64,000 nucleotides of DNA from Ephemerocybe angulata (GCA_013368325.1 JAACJK010000226.1:186001-250000); one strand, 5' to 3'; positions 1 through 9,669 are shown, counted from the stretch's first letter. The notes: generated by a model not told the origin, from the sequence alone. A program made the numbers and translations.

Positions 1-49
1 CTCTCGCGTTCTCTAGGAGATCACCTTCTTGGAACCTCAGGATGTGGTC

Positions 50-725
50 ATGGCCGACGCCTCTGCCAACAATGCTCGTCGCGGCCGTTCTGCTCGCGGC
101 GGTGCTGCTGGGGTATGCATCTTTCTTTCTTCCCACTTTCTCCTTCTGACTTCGTTCCTAGGGCTCTCGTACTCGTCCCACTCGTGGTGGTAGCACCAAC
201 TCGTCCGGCGGAGTCCGCATGTTGGACCACTCTCAGGTTCCTAACATGGACACCGGTTCTCCTATGTTTATGAAGGCCCAGCAAGTTAACAACAAGAGGT
301 CTCGCCAGGGAGAGGTTCATCGCGAGGCTCAGGCTTCTGGTTCTCGAGGCTCTGGGAACCGTCTTTTCCCTGACGGTAACCTCGTCGAGTACAGTGCGCC
401 TTCTCCCTTCGATTTCCTTATGTCCTCGGGCTTACTCTCTCTTGTAGTCGATGATCGCGCGATCTCTAACCAGTACGTTCAGGGAGTGGTCTCCAACTCG
501 CTCAAGTTGGTTCGCGACTTCGCCAACCAGACTCAGAACGAGGAGAACCTCCGTGTTATTATTGGCGAGACCCGCGGCGTCATGTTGCAGGTTATTCACA
601 AGCTTCAGATCTACACTGGTTTCTGGCAGATCCTCAACGAGGAGTACACCACTTTGAAGGCTTCTCTTCTTTCTCTCAACGACAACTCTGCTGCTTCTTC
701 TTCTGCTCCTTCTACCTCTACTTAG
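50..725 (+). CDS. Small two-exon gene antisense to the retroelement, unknown function
   Basis: Exon 1 is 50-112 and exon 2 is 162-725. The 49-nt intron (113-161) has GTATGC donor, a CTGAC branch site and a CTAG acceptor, and removing it keeps the frame. The start at 50 gives a 208-residue protein with a basic Arg/Gly/Ser N-terminus (about 1-60), a middle part predicted by eye to be helical (about 115-190), and a Ser/Thr tail. I do not recognise the family. It is convergent with pol, whose stop is 246 nt away. Its CG-rich codon choice (many cgc, tct, ctc) resembles the retroelement frames. Antisense accessory genes between pol and the 3' LTR are known in some plant gypsy lineages; whether this is one, or a flanking host gene, cannot be decided without the left LTR. 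Confidence 0.6.
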
Positions 726-910
726 GTTCGCTTTAGTAGTCTTGGATCCGCTGAACCAGCTTTAGTCTAATCGCGTAGTCCCTTCGAACGGTTTTTGCTC
801 TCTAGTTTTCCGCTTTCGATGTCAATATGATTCTCGTTTGGACCTTTCTCTAAAATCGCAAAATTTCGGAGTAAGATAATCTTTATGTTAAGTATTGAGT
901 TCGGGTAGTA

Positions 911-930
911 CCCTCTCTCTCCCCCCAACT
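911..930 (-). other. Polypurine-tract-like run downstream of pol
   Basis: Read on the minus strand this is a run of G and A just after the pol stop, the position expected for the plus-strand primer of an LTR element. It is not followed by a convincing TG..CA LTR start, and the sequence beyond it does not recur in 8289-9650. Its identity as the working PPT is therefore uncertain. The remaining 726-970 spacer shows no other feature. Confidence 0.3.
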
Positions 931-970
931 AAAAAATCATCGTCCTCGATGACTCTGCGAACCGCTCGAC

Positions 971-3900
971 CTAATCGTCGTCTTCCTCAGGGTCACCTCT
1001 CGGCATTCCTTTAAATGCTAAGTCCTCAATGTACCCTGTTTCCGACTCTTCTTCCATCTCTTCCAGCGTGGACGGCTCTATGTCGATGAAGTCATGAATT
1101 GACGCAGGGAGAGGAATGCGTTTCCTCGCGTGATATGGGATGACTCTGAAGGCACCAACGGCGCTCTGTAGGACGGCACCATCCATTTCTGCGAGAATGT
1201 ACGCTCCTCCCTTATTACGTGCAATCACCACCAAAGGGCCCAAATACCTCGGCTTCATTTTCTTGTCGAGACTTTTCTCAATACTCGTATTGCGCATTAA
1301 TACTAAGTCTCCGCGTTTGAATTTGAAGTCTCGGATTGTCCGTGCATACTCCTTTTCGTATTTCACGACGCGTTCTCTCTTCTCCTTATCAACTCGACTC
1401 CTCATATTCTCGACTAAGTCCCTATGCTTAGCTAAGCCCTTCGCGCGCTGCGCCAGAAGCTCCTCTGTGGTCATAGGACCGCTTGGAGGCTCGACTAGCC
1501 AAGTTGCTTCCTGGATGTCTAATGGCAGAACTGGTTCCGCGCCGGTGACCATGAAGAACGGAGAGACTCCGAATCGACGTCGTACCGTAACGCGGTCCGC
1601 CCACATAATGTGTTGGAAGTACCAGTACCATTGCTTCGCGACACCATTGGTTGCCTTGAACAGCATGTCGCGGACGTCGTAGTGGGGACGCTCGATCCGA
1701 CCATTGGCTTTGGAGTTGTACGGCGAGATCTTAATTCCCTTAATGCCATACTTGTCCTCAAGCCATTTTGTAGCCTTCACGAACGCGCCTCCATTGTCCG
1801 TAACAATCTCCCTCATGCATCCCCATCTCGTGATGATCTCCAATAACCACGCGCCGATCTGTGCGCCTGTTTCTTCTTTCAAGGGCTTGCCCTCCATCCA
1901 AGAAGACAGCGCACACCGACCATGCACAATGTACTTGCAGCCGTTGCTCGCGGGAGTCATTTGCAACACATCCGCGTGCAACACTTGGAAGATCGACGGA
2001 GTATCCGTGACTTGTGGTGGGATCTTCAACAGTCGCTTTGTCCTCAGCTGGCAAACGTGACAGGTCTTTACATACCAGTTCACATCTCCTTCGAGTTCAG
2101 GCCACCAGAAGCGCTTCAGTAGAACCTGAGTGGTGGCCCACGCGCCTCGGTGTCCAAGTGCGTCGTGTGCGGCCCTCATCATGTACATACGGTTCTCCTT
2201 AGGCACAACTAGCTGTGGGTGACCAGTTTGTCTTCGATACAGCTTTCCTTCTTTTTCGAAGTAATGGCTGCACTCTCGGACCCACTTGCCCACATCTGCC
2301 AGCTTCAATCCCTCGGGCGCTTGTAGCGGCCCCTTTAGCCACTTAGCTATTTTGGGTAGGCGCTCGTCTGTGTCCCGCGCTTGTTGGGATCGTCTCGCGT
2401 CATCGTACGCCTCTATCTCTTCTTCATCCATTTTCAACTCTGCATCTGGCAACATCTCGACGTTGACCAACTGTGCTCGCGTCGCCGTTCGGACATGTCG
2501 CGAGACACCAGTCAGAACTCTGTCATCCTCGAAATCGGCTTCAGGGATCGTGACATTGAGGAGATATCCTCCTCGCGTGTCAATCTCATGTTTGAAGTCC
2601 TCGAAGTCGAGCGGGTCCGGATCCTCTGGGTTAGGTTTCGAGTATCCTCTCAGTCCGTCGCCCGATTCTCCTTGGTGGTCGTAGGGCTGGTGCGGCGGAT
2701 CCTCGGGCATGCGATCACGCCTGGAAAGTCCATCCGCGGCAAAGGTCTTGCCTGCTACGTGCCGTAGCTCGAAGTGATACATCAGAATGTTCTCAATCCA
2801 TCGGTTAATGGTAGCGTTAGGACCCATTTCCGGATTGTTGAGCATTCCTTTAATGTATTGAGCATCGGTTTCTACCACTAGACGTCTGCAGCCAATGAGC
2901 CAGTATTTGTTCTCCTGCAATGCTCTCATCAATCCGAATAACTCTCGTTTTGGTTGGGAGTAGCGAGCCTCGCGCGGAGTCATGGTAGTCGAGCCGAACC
3001 GCGCGTACCACCACTTCTTAAGGTCTGCAACGTCTTGTTGACTTATGTACCAGCCGATCGCTTTGTAGGACGTGTCGACTGAGAGCTTGATCTCGGTGTT
3101 AACATCATAGTCCAGGGATCTTAGGCATGGTGCGTCTCGGACTGCATCCTTTAAGTCTCGCATCGCGGCGTCCTGAGCTTCTCCCCACTCGAACGGTTGG
3201 TCAATCCTTGTCAGCTTCTGGATCGCGTCTGCGCGTTTAGCATAGTCACGGATAAATATTCTCATCATCCCCACTGTTCCTAGGAAGGCGCGGACATCGC
3301 TGACAGACTGACAAGGTCCCCACCTCTCGATGACACCTACTCTCTCTGGCAGTGGTTTTCGACCTTCATAGGTACATAAATGGCCAACCACCACAAACTC
3401 GTCTGCGCACAGTACGGACTTCTTTCCTGAGAATGTGCCGCCACTGTACTTCATTCTCTCCACTACACGGTTGAGATTCTGGAAATGCTCCCATACAAAT
3501 CTTCGGATACCAGGGTTCTCGGGTATAGTCTCGCACGTACCGTCGGCTTTCTCGTATCTAGTACGAGGTCCACCTACAGGCACATCATCCAAAAACGGCC
3601 AAGTGACTTCTGGTATTTCTTCTTGTAAGATATGGGTGACATCGTCGTGGAAGATGGGCACGGAATTGGTCCATCCCATGGGTAGGGTTACCAATCTCAT
3701 CGCACCGAAGGGTGTTTGGAATGTGGTGAGGTCTCGCGAGGAAGGTGATAATAACCTCTCGTCGTATCCTACATATAAATCCAGACAGCCTCCACACGAC
3801 CTTCCTGCGAACTTACTCGCCAACTCTTCCGTTGCTGGGGGCACTCCCGAGTGAGCGATTGTAACTGCGTTCAGCGGCTCTAAGCTGTGTACAATCCTCA

Positions 3901-4696
3901 GACTCTCTCCATCTTTCTTCAACACGCAAAACCACCTCGACCTGTACGATGAGTTCGAAGGCTCGTACACGCCGGCATCTATTTTGCTCTTGATCATGGC
4001 ACACACGCGATCATACAAGCCTGGGGGAATAGGAATGTTTCTAAGCGCCCAAGGGGTGTGAGGGGTCGTGGGTATCTCTACTGGCGGGAAGAACTCTGGT
4101 TTAAAGCTCCCCCTTTCGGAATCATCCCAAGCGAAGCCTTCTTCATGTATCGAGACGAAGTTATGTAGTAGTTTCCTTTCTTCGTCCCACAAGAAGTCCC
4201 CTTTATGCAGCTTGTCCATGTCCTCCTTCCTCTCTTGTGTGTAGCGCCCAGTGGGTTTGAACTCCGAAGGTCTAGTCGGTAGCTCAGGGAGGTTCGCGAG
4301 CGGGTCACCTTTAATGTCCCTAATGATGCGAAACCTCTCGTCTAAGTGCCCCATAACCGGTTTGACTTTATCAGCCACCTTCTTGTATTTCGTGCCCTTC
4401 GAGACTCCCTTGACTTTGGCTTTCGCTTTCTGATCTTGGGAGGTCATCGCTGGTTGCGTCTCCACGACTAACTGTACTCTCTTTTCGCTATCTGGGTTTT
4501 CTATGGTCGAGAGGTAGTTTTGAAATACCTCTCGTCCTTTTCTGTCATCTTCGTCGCCTTCTGGAGTTCCCTCGAAGTACGACTGTAGATACGCTCTCTG
4601 TAACTCTTCTTGACTGAATACGCTCTCTGTGGGTCTCACGACTTGGGTTAGGCTAATTTTGCCAGTCCTGTCATCTCTCTCGAGGATTAGACCCAC
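971..4696 (-). CDS. pol: Pol polyprotein: reverse transcriptase, RNase H, integrase
   Basis: This 1241-residue frame copies element RNA into DNA and integrates it. The first RT aspartate lies near residue 303 (LDLYVGYDE). L-P-M-G-W comes near 345 and the catalytic F-L-D-D near 367, where most relatives have Y-x-D-D. RNase H follows (S-V-D-T-S-Y near 540; E-T-D-A-Q; D-G-L-S-R). The integrase has an H-x-H..C-x-x-C finger near 850 and a D,D-x-E core (H-A-D-V; T-D-N-G-G; N-G-R-I-E-R) between about 905 and 1000. A GPY/F-like module (Y-L-G-P) follows. No chromodomain is visible. The frame opens with GTG; it stays open upstream to about 4752, overlapping the end of the protease frame in the -1 register. 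Expression as a frameshift fusion is therefore likely rather than independent initiation. Confidence 0.93.
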   Translation of the reverse strand: MGLILERDDRTGKISLTQVVRPTESVFSQEELQRAYLQSYFEGTPEGDEDDRKGREVFQNYLSTIENPDSEKRVQLVVETQPAMTSQDQKAKAKVKGVSKGTKYKKVADKVKPVMGHLDERFRIIRDIKGDPLANLPELPTRPSEFKPTGRYTQERKEDMDKLHKGDFLWDEERKLLHNFVSIHEEGFAWDDSERGSFKPEFFPPVEIPTTPHTPWALRNIPIPPGLYDRVCAMIKSKIDAGVYEPSNSSYRSRWFCVLKKDGESLRIVHSLEPLNAVTIAHSGVPPATEELASKFAGRSCGGCLDLYVGYDERLLSPSSRDLTTFQTPFGAMRLVTLPMGWTNSVPIFHDDVTHILQEEIPEVTWPFLDDVPVGGPRTRYEKADGTCETIPENPGIRRFVWEHFQNLNRVVERMKYSGGTFSGKKSVLCADEFVVVGHLCTYEGRKPLPERVGVIERWGPCQSVSDVRAFLGTVGMMRIFIRDYAKRADAIQKLTRIDQPFEWGEAQDAAMRDLKDAVRDAPCLRSLDYDVNTEIKLSVDTSYKAIGWYISQQDVADLKKWWYARFGSTTMTPREARYSQPKRELFGLMRALQENKYWLIGCRRLVVETDAQYIKGMLNNPEMGPNATINRWIENILMYHFELRHVAGKTFAADGLSRRDRMPEDPPHQPYDHQGESGDGLRGYSKPNPEDPDPLDFEDFKHEIDTRGGYLLNVTIPEADFEDDRVLTGVSRHVRTATRAQLVNVEMLPDAELKMDEEEIEAYDDARRSQQARDTDERLPKIAKWLKGPLQAPEGLKLADVGKWVRECSHYFEKEGKLYRRQTGHPQLVVPKENRMYMMRAAHDALGHRGAWATTQVLLKRFWWPELEGDVNWYVKTCHVCQLRTKRLLKIPPQVTDTPSIFQVLHADVLQMTPASNGCKYIVHGRCALSSWMEGKPLKEETGAQIGAWLLEIITRWGCMREIVTDNGGAFVKATKWLEDKYGIKGIKISPYNSKANGRIERPHYDVRDMLFKATNGVAKQWYWYFQHIMWADRVTVRRRFGVSPFFMVTGAEPVLPLDIQEATWLVEPPSGPMTTEELLAQRAKGLAKHRDLVENMRSRVDKEKRERVVKYEKEYARTIRDFKFKRGDLVLMRNTSIEKSLDKKMKPRYLGPLVVIARNKGGAYILAEMDGAVLQSAVGAFRVIPYHARKRIPLPASIHDFIDIEPSTLEEMEEESETGYIEDLAFKGMPRGDPEEDDD

Positions 4697-4716
4697 TTCC
4701 CCCTGATCACCGTTGA

Positions 4717-6084
4717 TCAGATCCTCGAGGCTCGAAAATTTACTTCTTGAGCGTCAAGCATCTCTTTTCTAACGTGTGGGGGTGGTTTGCCTCGAGGGCT
4801 GGTGGCAATGGTAATCCTCTTGCCCGTGTTGGGATCGCAGAGTGTGATCTGCTGCTCGCCGCGGGTGTTGTTCTTGACCTCGCTTGACATAGCGACGTCG
4901 AAAGGTCTCCCGAGAAGAACATCATACGCTGGACGGCGAATGATGTGAAGCTGGATATATGCCGTTACTCCATCGAAGTCGAACTCGATGTTTCTAGCCA
5001 GACCTAGAGTCTTTTCTGTCGTTCGGTTGGCGGATTGGAGGTGAATGACGATATCTGGATCGAAAGAGATTCCCAGACGTCTCGCCACATCTGCATCCAT
5101 GGAACAGATCTGGGAGCCCGTATCCAAGAGGACTTCTACCTTACCCGATTTATTGATACTCGGGTAGACAGTTCTCAGAGACACGGATTCGCGCGCTACC
5201 AGAATTGGCCGCGGCTCTTCCCCATCTTCCAATGAATTTAGATACTGCTCCACGGGGTCACTAACTACGAAGGCTCCGTCGGGTACCGACGGAATCCCTT
5301 GTGCCAGAAAGACTTGCGCGGGAGGCAGCTCTTCCAACTGCATGAAGACCTGTTCAACTCTTACAGTCCCGGGTTCTTCCTCTTCTTCTCTTTCAGGATC
5401 GGGGATCTCCATTTCGCCCAACTCCTCTTCTGCCTCTAAGATGTTGCACATTTGTACCGCGCGAGCTTTGTACTCAGTAGACATCAAGTCAATGAGAGCG
5501 ATGATTTGGTACTCGAGATCTGAGGCCTTTTCCTTATTATCAATCGCAATCTTCTTCTTGGTTATCATCTTTTTCAAGTACTCGCGAGCAGGTGCCGAAA
5601 TGCTTGCCAAATCCTTAAGACTCGTAGTGAACCTCGTACTCAGTAACTCCTCCATGATGCGGCTCAGCGACTCGGCTTCCTCAATAGGCGCCTTGTGCTG
5701 ATATGCGGGTCCCTTCTTCTCTAAGCGAGGCAACGCTGTTTTGGGATCGGAACGACCTTCTCTCCCTTGCTGTACATCCTCGCGGGTTGGTGTTTTCAAC
5801 GGAGTCGTTTTGAGTGGTGGTACTAGTACAAAGGGCCGGTCTTTCAACTTAGGCGCCGCTTGACTCGTCCCCCCAACTTCTACCGTTTCGAACCGCACTC
5901 CTCGAGGTGCTCGCGGATTAAAGACCTTCTTTACTCCTGACGGCGGCCCTCTCTTTATTGGCTCCTCATCCTCATTGTCTTCCTCATCCTCTACCGTGGC
6001 TTTTCTGCTGGGTTTGTTGTTACGCACCTCCGGGCTTGCCTTGTCGCGACCAACGGTTCTTTTCGCGACGGCAGTGTCCTTCAC
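4717..6084 (-). CDS. Retropepsin-containing protease domain of the gypsy element
   Basis: The 455-residue frame carries the aspartic protease active site L-L-D-T-G-S near residue 320, followed by a L-L-G-R-P-F motif about 75 residues later. This is the normal retropepsin layout for cutting the polyprotein. The N-terminal 150 residues are charged and low in complexity. The first codon shown is GTG; no ATG lies near the start and the frame overlaps the gag stop, so translation probably comes through a -1 shift from gag. Placing protease in its own frame between gag and pol is less common than a gag / pro-pol division. Confidence 0.85.
   Translation of the reverse strand: MKDTAVAKRTVGRDKASPEVRNNKPSRKATVEDEEDNEDEEPIKRGPPSGVKKVFNPRAPRGVRFETVEVGGTSQAAPKLKDRPFVLVPPLKTTPLKTPTREDVQQGREGRSDPKTALPRLEKKGPAYQHKAPIEEAESLSRIMEELLSTRFTTSLKDLASISAPAREYLKKMITKKKIAIDNKEKASDLEYQIIALIDLMSTEYKARAVQMCNILEAEEELGEMEIPDPEREEEEEPGTVRVEQVFMQLEELPPAQVFLAQGIPSVPDGAFVVSDPVEQYLNSLEDGEEPRPILVARESVSLRTVYPSINKSGKVEVLLDTGSQICSMDADVARRLGISFDPDIVIHLQSANRTTEKTLGLARNIEFDFDGVTAYIQLHIIRRPAYDVLLGRPFDVAMSSEVKNNTRGEQQITLCDPNTGKRITIATSPRGKPPPHVRKEMLDAQEVNFRASRI
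4735..4741 (-). promoter_or_regulatory. Candidate -1 ribosomal frameshift site, protease to pol
   Basis: On the minus strand the protease frame reads GTA AAT TTT CGA, which contains the heptamer A AAT TTT of the canonical X XXY YYZ form. The pol frame is -1 to it and is open across this point, after an in-frame TGA about 15 nt upstream. The protease stop (4717-4719) lies 16 nt downstream of the heptamer. The open overlap is only about 35 nt, so the heptamer sits exactly where a shift must happen. Confidence 0.6.
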
Positions 6085-8162
6085 TGGTCGCTGAGAAAAC
6101 CCTCATCATCCTCGCCGCCTTGGTTCGCTCCAGACCGCGTCTGCAAAGGGAATTGATTCCTCCCGACCATCGGGGTAAGTGCCGCGACTAATTGGGACAT
6201 CAATTGATTGCTCCGCTTCTGCTCCTGCTGGAGCTCCTTCCAAGGCTCGACCACTGGTTTCTGTACGAACTGGGCCTGTGGCTGCATGTTCTTGGCTCGC
6301 GCGGACGATCCTTGTTCCCTTAAGGAACTCAGATGATAAATCTCGTCTCGCAGAATGTTCATTTCGTCCCGAGTAATCATTTCTGATTCCTGGTACGGCG
6401 CTTGATGGAACTGATCGCGCACATAGTCCGCACTGTCATCATAGTAGTGCTGGACGTTCTGGCTAGCCGTGGGCATGGGCAGTTTGTCTACTACCTCTTT
6501 CAAGGAGGTGCCGGGCATATTGCGCAGGCGATTACCATGCTTGTCGAAGGTCCCATCCGGTCCCGATACAATCTTGCCTTCGCTGACATGTTTCTGCTTG
6601 GCTTGACAGTCGTTCGCGAAGTGACCCTGTCCATTACAGTAGTAGCAAATCGACCCCGCGCTAGGAGGTGGTCCTCTCGTATTGTTTCCGAATCCAAAGC
6701 CCCCTCTCGAGCCTGGATTGTTCTGCTGGGTTGCAACCGCGAAGTTGTTGGGCTGACGCATGAACTTGTCAGCGCGTCCTTGACCAGCGCGCAACTCCTC
6801 GAGTTGAGTTTCCATGTAGGCATCCCGAGAGATCATCTTTTTATCGATGGCACTCAATTTCTGGTCTAGCAAAGAACTCACTCCTTGCAGAACTCGGTGT
6901 TCGAGGTCCTCGTACTCGACTTTCACAGTGGGCTCGTCGTTCCAACCGGGCTCGTACAACTTAGATGGGGCCGCGGGAGTCACTGCTGGAGTGCTCGGGG
7001 TGGCAGAGACGACCGAGGGTTTAGCCAAGATACCTCCCTTCTTTCCTCCGAACCTTTCTCCAAAGCGTTCTCTCTGAACCGCCAACTTTTCAGCACACGA
7101 GATCCATCGGTCAAACGGAATGATCTTCTCTCCTGCAACGACTTCCAGGGTGTCATCCGTTTCGGCTTCCTTCGAGAGTACCTCCCATGCTTTCGTACGG
7201 AAAGGCTCATCTAACGCGCCCAAGAAAAGGTTAACCAATTCATTGTTGCTCATGAGATGCTTCTCGAGTTTCGCTGCCTCGGCCCTGAACTTCAGCGCGA
7301 ACTGCAATAAGGTATGACTCGCGTCTAGACCTATCCCTTGGTGCCTCGCACACAACAACTGGATCCTGGCTAAACTGCCACGGTTCTGCAGTGCTGCTGT
7401 AGGATGGTACAAGAACAGTTTCTCTTTGAACTCCGCGTAGGTACCCGTTTTATATTCAGGTAGCGTTGTCCAGAGACTCTGTTCCGACACATCTCGGAAG
7501 TGAACCAATGCCTTCTTCTTCAGGCGATCCGGGATGATTTCGCATGCGCTGATCACATCCTCTACTTGTCTCACATACTCTAGGAACTCCTCTGGTTTCG
7601 TAGAATCGTACTTAGGACGATTCGCGGAATAACTATTCGGGAAGTTTTTATTCGACATAGGGAGCCCAGGGAATCCTTCGCCAGTGGCATCAGGATCGAG
7701 GGCTCGGATTCGCGCTTGTTCGCCAGCCATGGTAGGGGTCGTTGATAATTGACTGCTACTCGAATGTCTGCGGTTTCTACGGCGTCTGCGACTGGAGTTC
7801 GTGGATTGCGAACTTTCTCTACTCTCTGGTCTCGGATTGCGCGCGGGTTCTACGCGATTGGATTTCGAAGCTAGCGCGAGTGCGGTAGTTCGAGGTTTTC
7901 CTCTCGTGAACGGGGCGACTTGGCGGGTTCTGGTAGGAGGTACAGCCGGTGGTACGACTCTGCTGCTTCTCGCTTTCGCGTTCGTAGGTGCTTGGAAACT
8001 TGTCCCTGGTCTGGGATAGTTATCAAAGGCAACTAGTTCTGTTCCTGCTTCGGCAACAGCTGTTCTCGTTCGCGCGCGAACGGACGGTTGGGTTCCAACG
8101 GGTTGACTAGGGAGAACTGGGTTCTTCCTGGGTCGCTCTACTCCTTTTCCTTTATCAAGCAC
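6081..8162 (-). CDS. gag: Gag polyprotein with CCHC zinc knuckle
   Basis: This structural protein would form the particle and package element RNA. A retrotransposon gag domain (capsid-like helices) lies in the middle (F-x-x-L..A-L-V-H-F-R-D). One C-x2-C-x4-H-x4-C knuckle, C-Y-Y-C-N-G-Q-G-H-F-A-N-D-C, lies near residue 505. The open frame runs from 8162 (GTG), but the first ATG is at 7730, giving 550 residues. The 430 nt in front is open, Arg/Ser/Pro-rich and lacks ATG. Start at 7730 is therefore preferred unless a spliced leader or non-AUG start is used. It overlaps the protease frame in the -1 register. Confidence 0.88.
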   Translation of the reverse strand: MLDKGKGVERPRKNPVLPSQPVGTQPSVRARTRTAVAEAGTELVAFDNYPRPGTSFQAPTNAKARSSRVVPPAVPPTRTRQVAPFTRGKPRTTALALASKSNRVEPARNPRPESRESSQSTNSSRRRRRNRRHSSSSQLSTTPTMAGEQARIRALDPDATGEGFPGLPMSNKNFPNSYSANRPKYDSTKPEEFLEYVRQVEDVISACEIIPDRLKKKALVHFRDVSEQSLWTTLPEYKTGTYAEFKEKLFLYHPTAALQNRGSLARIQLLCARHQGIGLDASHTLLQFALKFRAEAAKLEKHLMSNNELVNLFLGALDEPFRTKAWEVLSKEAETDDTLEVVAGEKIIPFDRWISCAEKLAVQRERFGERFGGKKGGILAKPSVVSATPSTPAVTPAAPSKLYEPGWNDEPTVKVEYEDLEHRVLQGVSSLLDQKLSAIDKKMISRDAYMETQLEELRAGQGRADKFMRQPNNFAVATQQNNPGSRGGFGFGNNTRGPPPSAGSICYYCNGQGHFANDCQAKQKHVSEGKIVSGPDGTFDKHGNRLRNMPGTSLKEVVDKLPMPTASQNVQHYYDDSADYVRDQFHQAPYQESEMITRDEMNILRDEIYHLSSLREQGSSARAKNMQPQAQFVQKPVVEPWKELQQEQKRSNQLMSQLVAALTPMVGRNQFPLQTRSGANQGGEDDEGFLSDQ
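6096..6102 (-). promoter_or_regulatory. Candidate -1 ribosomal frameshift site, gag to protease
   Basis: Gag ends GAG GGT TTT CTC on the minus strand, containing G GGT TTT, a canonical X XXY YYZ slippery heptamer. The protease frame is -1 to gag. It is closed by tandem TGA codons immediately upstream (6103-6108) and open from here on. The gag stop is at 6081-6083, so the shift window is about 20 nt and is filled by the heptamer. Confidence 0.6.
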
Positions 8163-8270
8163 AGGTCTTCTCGACGCTATGTTGATAGAACTCGTTTACT
8201 ATCTGAAACGGACAAACGGATCTCGCTCGAGAGCTTGATCACGAATGAAGCTTTGATCGATTCTGACTCC

Positions 8271-8288
8271 CCCTCGCGGTGGGCTCCA
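8271..8288 (-). other. Candidate tRNA primer-binding site
   Basis: On the minus strand TGGAGCCCACCGCGAGGG follows a possible LTR end (..CACA, 8294-8297) after five bases. The initial TGG complements a tRNA CCA end and the position upstream of gag fits. I cannot name the tRNA: the implied acceptor stem does not match an initiator Met tRNA. Confidence 0.35.
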
Positions 8289-9650
8289 GATGATGTGCGG
8301 CTACGGGGCTAAGAGCCAAACACGCCTCTAACCAAAACAACAAACACAACACACAACACACACACAACCACACTAGGGTAGCTGAGGGGCAACTCGCTCG
8401 AGGTAGAGCGGGCAAAGTAATGTATTGGACTAGAGGACTAGGTCGACTCTAAGGTACTCGCAACTAGCAAGTTTGAAGGGGAGTTCTAGACTCGACCGCG
8501 CTTCGGGGTGATATAGGTTCTCGATGAGAGGGTGGGGTCTCGGGAGGACGAGGTCGCTACCACGAGAGGGCTTTCACTAGGCTCGAGAGCTTCGCAAAAG
8601 GAACAGAAAACTTAAAGACAATTGGCACGACGACCAGACAGACAGACAGACAGACAGATAGCGCGACGGCTAGACTTTAGACTTTGACTTAGAGACTTGA
8701 AAGATGAAAACTGGGGGGTAACTGATTTTCTCTAAACTACTCGCGAGACTTTAAGTACATGCCGAATATTTACAAACAAGCTCGAAGACAAACAGATGAG
8801 AAACACATGCGATCGCGATACATTCCAGAACAGTCCAAGTGAAACATAGAGATAGGAGAGAAGACCTCTCGAGGTTGAACTCAAGGCCAATTAGCGCCCG
8901 GGTAAATACCCAAGACTGTGTCGTTGCCACCAACCGACTTCTTCGTACACGCCGCGCCACCCGTCTCGTGTGGGACGACCTATTCTTATCTCTGATTGTG
9001 GTTCCCCCCTGATAGAGTGGAGCCGGGGGTGATCATTCCGATACCCGGGCTAGGAGACCGTGCGGGCACCTAAGATGTGCCGGTTCCGCCTCTCCTGTGT
9101 TACACGCGGGTGCCTGTACTGAGTTCTCCCCTCAGCCGATGGCGATCCCAGAACTTTCCCGAGACGTGGTTTGATTGCGAACATCTCGAGGTGTGATCGA
9201 CCTCTCAACGTGCCACCTCTCGTGAAGATCAAGTCGCGCGGGAGCTATACTCCGGCGCTTATCAGGGGCTCGGGTGCAATCCCTCTCGACTACTGATGTC
9301 ACGGTGATCTCTCGACTCTGGGTGTGGCGAGAGTGTTCTCGCGAGATACGAAGGGATGGGTAGGGGGCTTCCCATTGATACGCACTACTCTGCCTATGTC
9401 CGTTACTTGCCAAGTCGGTCCCATAGTTGTCCCGCGCGTGTCTCCTTAAAGTAGCAAGTGTCTCGCGAAGGTAGGTCTTACCCACTTGAGGCTACTCGTC
9501 ACTTCTCGTAGTCCCGCGCGTAGGTCAGAGAGGCTAAGTCAGCAGCTCTGGGCTCGGCTCTGACTCTCGTTCCCCTTTACGTTGGTGCAGGTCTTTTGAT
9601 AGATGATATGCAGTGGGAATCGCGTATTTATTAAGGTAAATCGCGATTTT
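8289..9650 (-). other. Non-coding leader / probable 5' LTR region of the gypsy element
   Basis: No convincing coding frame exists here. It contains an AC-rich microsatellite (8334-8376) and a CAGA/GACA tetranucleotide run (8636-8659). Several GC-rich blocks lie around 9000-9120. If the primer site at 8271-8288 is right, the LTR spans most of this stretch, an unusually long LTR of over 1 kb. The outer end was not resolved. Confidence 0.45.
8334..8376. repeat. AC/AACA-rich simple repeat
   Basis: A run of AACA and ACAC units seen directly. A separate CAGA tetranucleotide run lies at 8636-8659. Confidence 0.85.
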
Positions 9651-9669
9651 TAGTGGGTAGACGCGCTGA

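Larger units (their letters stand above)
1..9650 (-). mobile_element. Ty3/gypsy LTR retrotransposon, coding part intact, left end outside window
   Basis: Gag, protease and reverse transcriptase-RNase H-integrase frames follow each other on the minus strand without internal stops, in the Metaviridae order (integrase after RNase H). The right-hand 1.3 kb (8289-9650) is non-coding and would hold the leader and 5' LTR. I see no copy of it at the left side of the window, so the 3' LTR should lie beyond base 1. No target duplication can therefore be tested. The right boundary is placed only by where LINE-like coding sequence begins (about 9670). The three open frames suggest a young, possibly active copy. 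Confidence 0.8.

Noticed and set aside
911..930. Using the purine run as the element's 3' LTR border
   Set aside because: If the LTR began here it would contain the 50-725 gene and should recur in 8289-9650; no such copy is visible.
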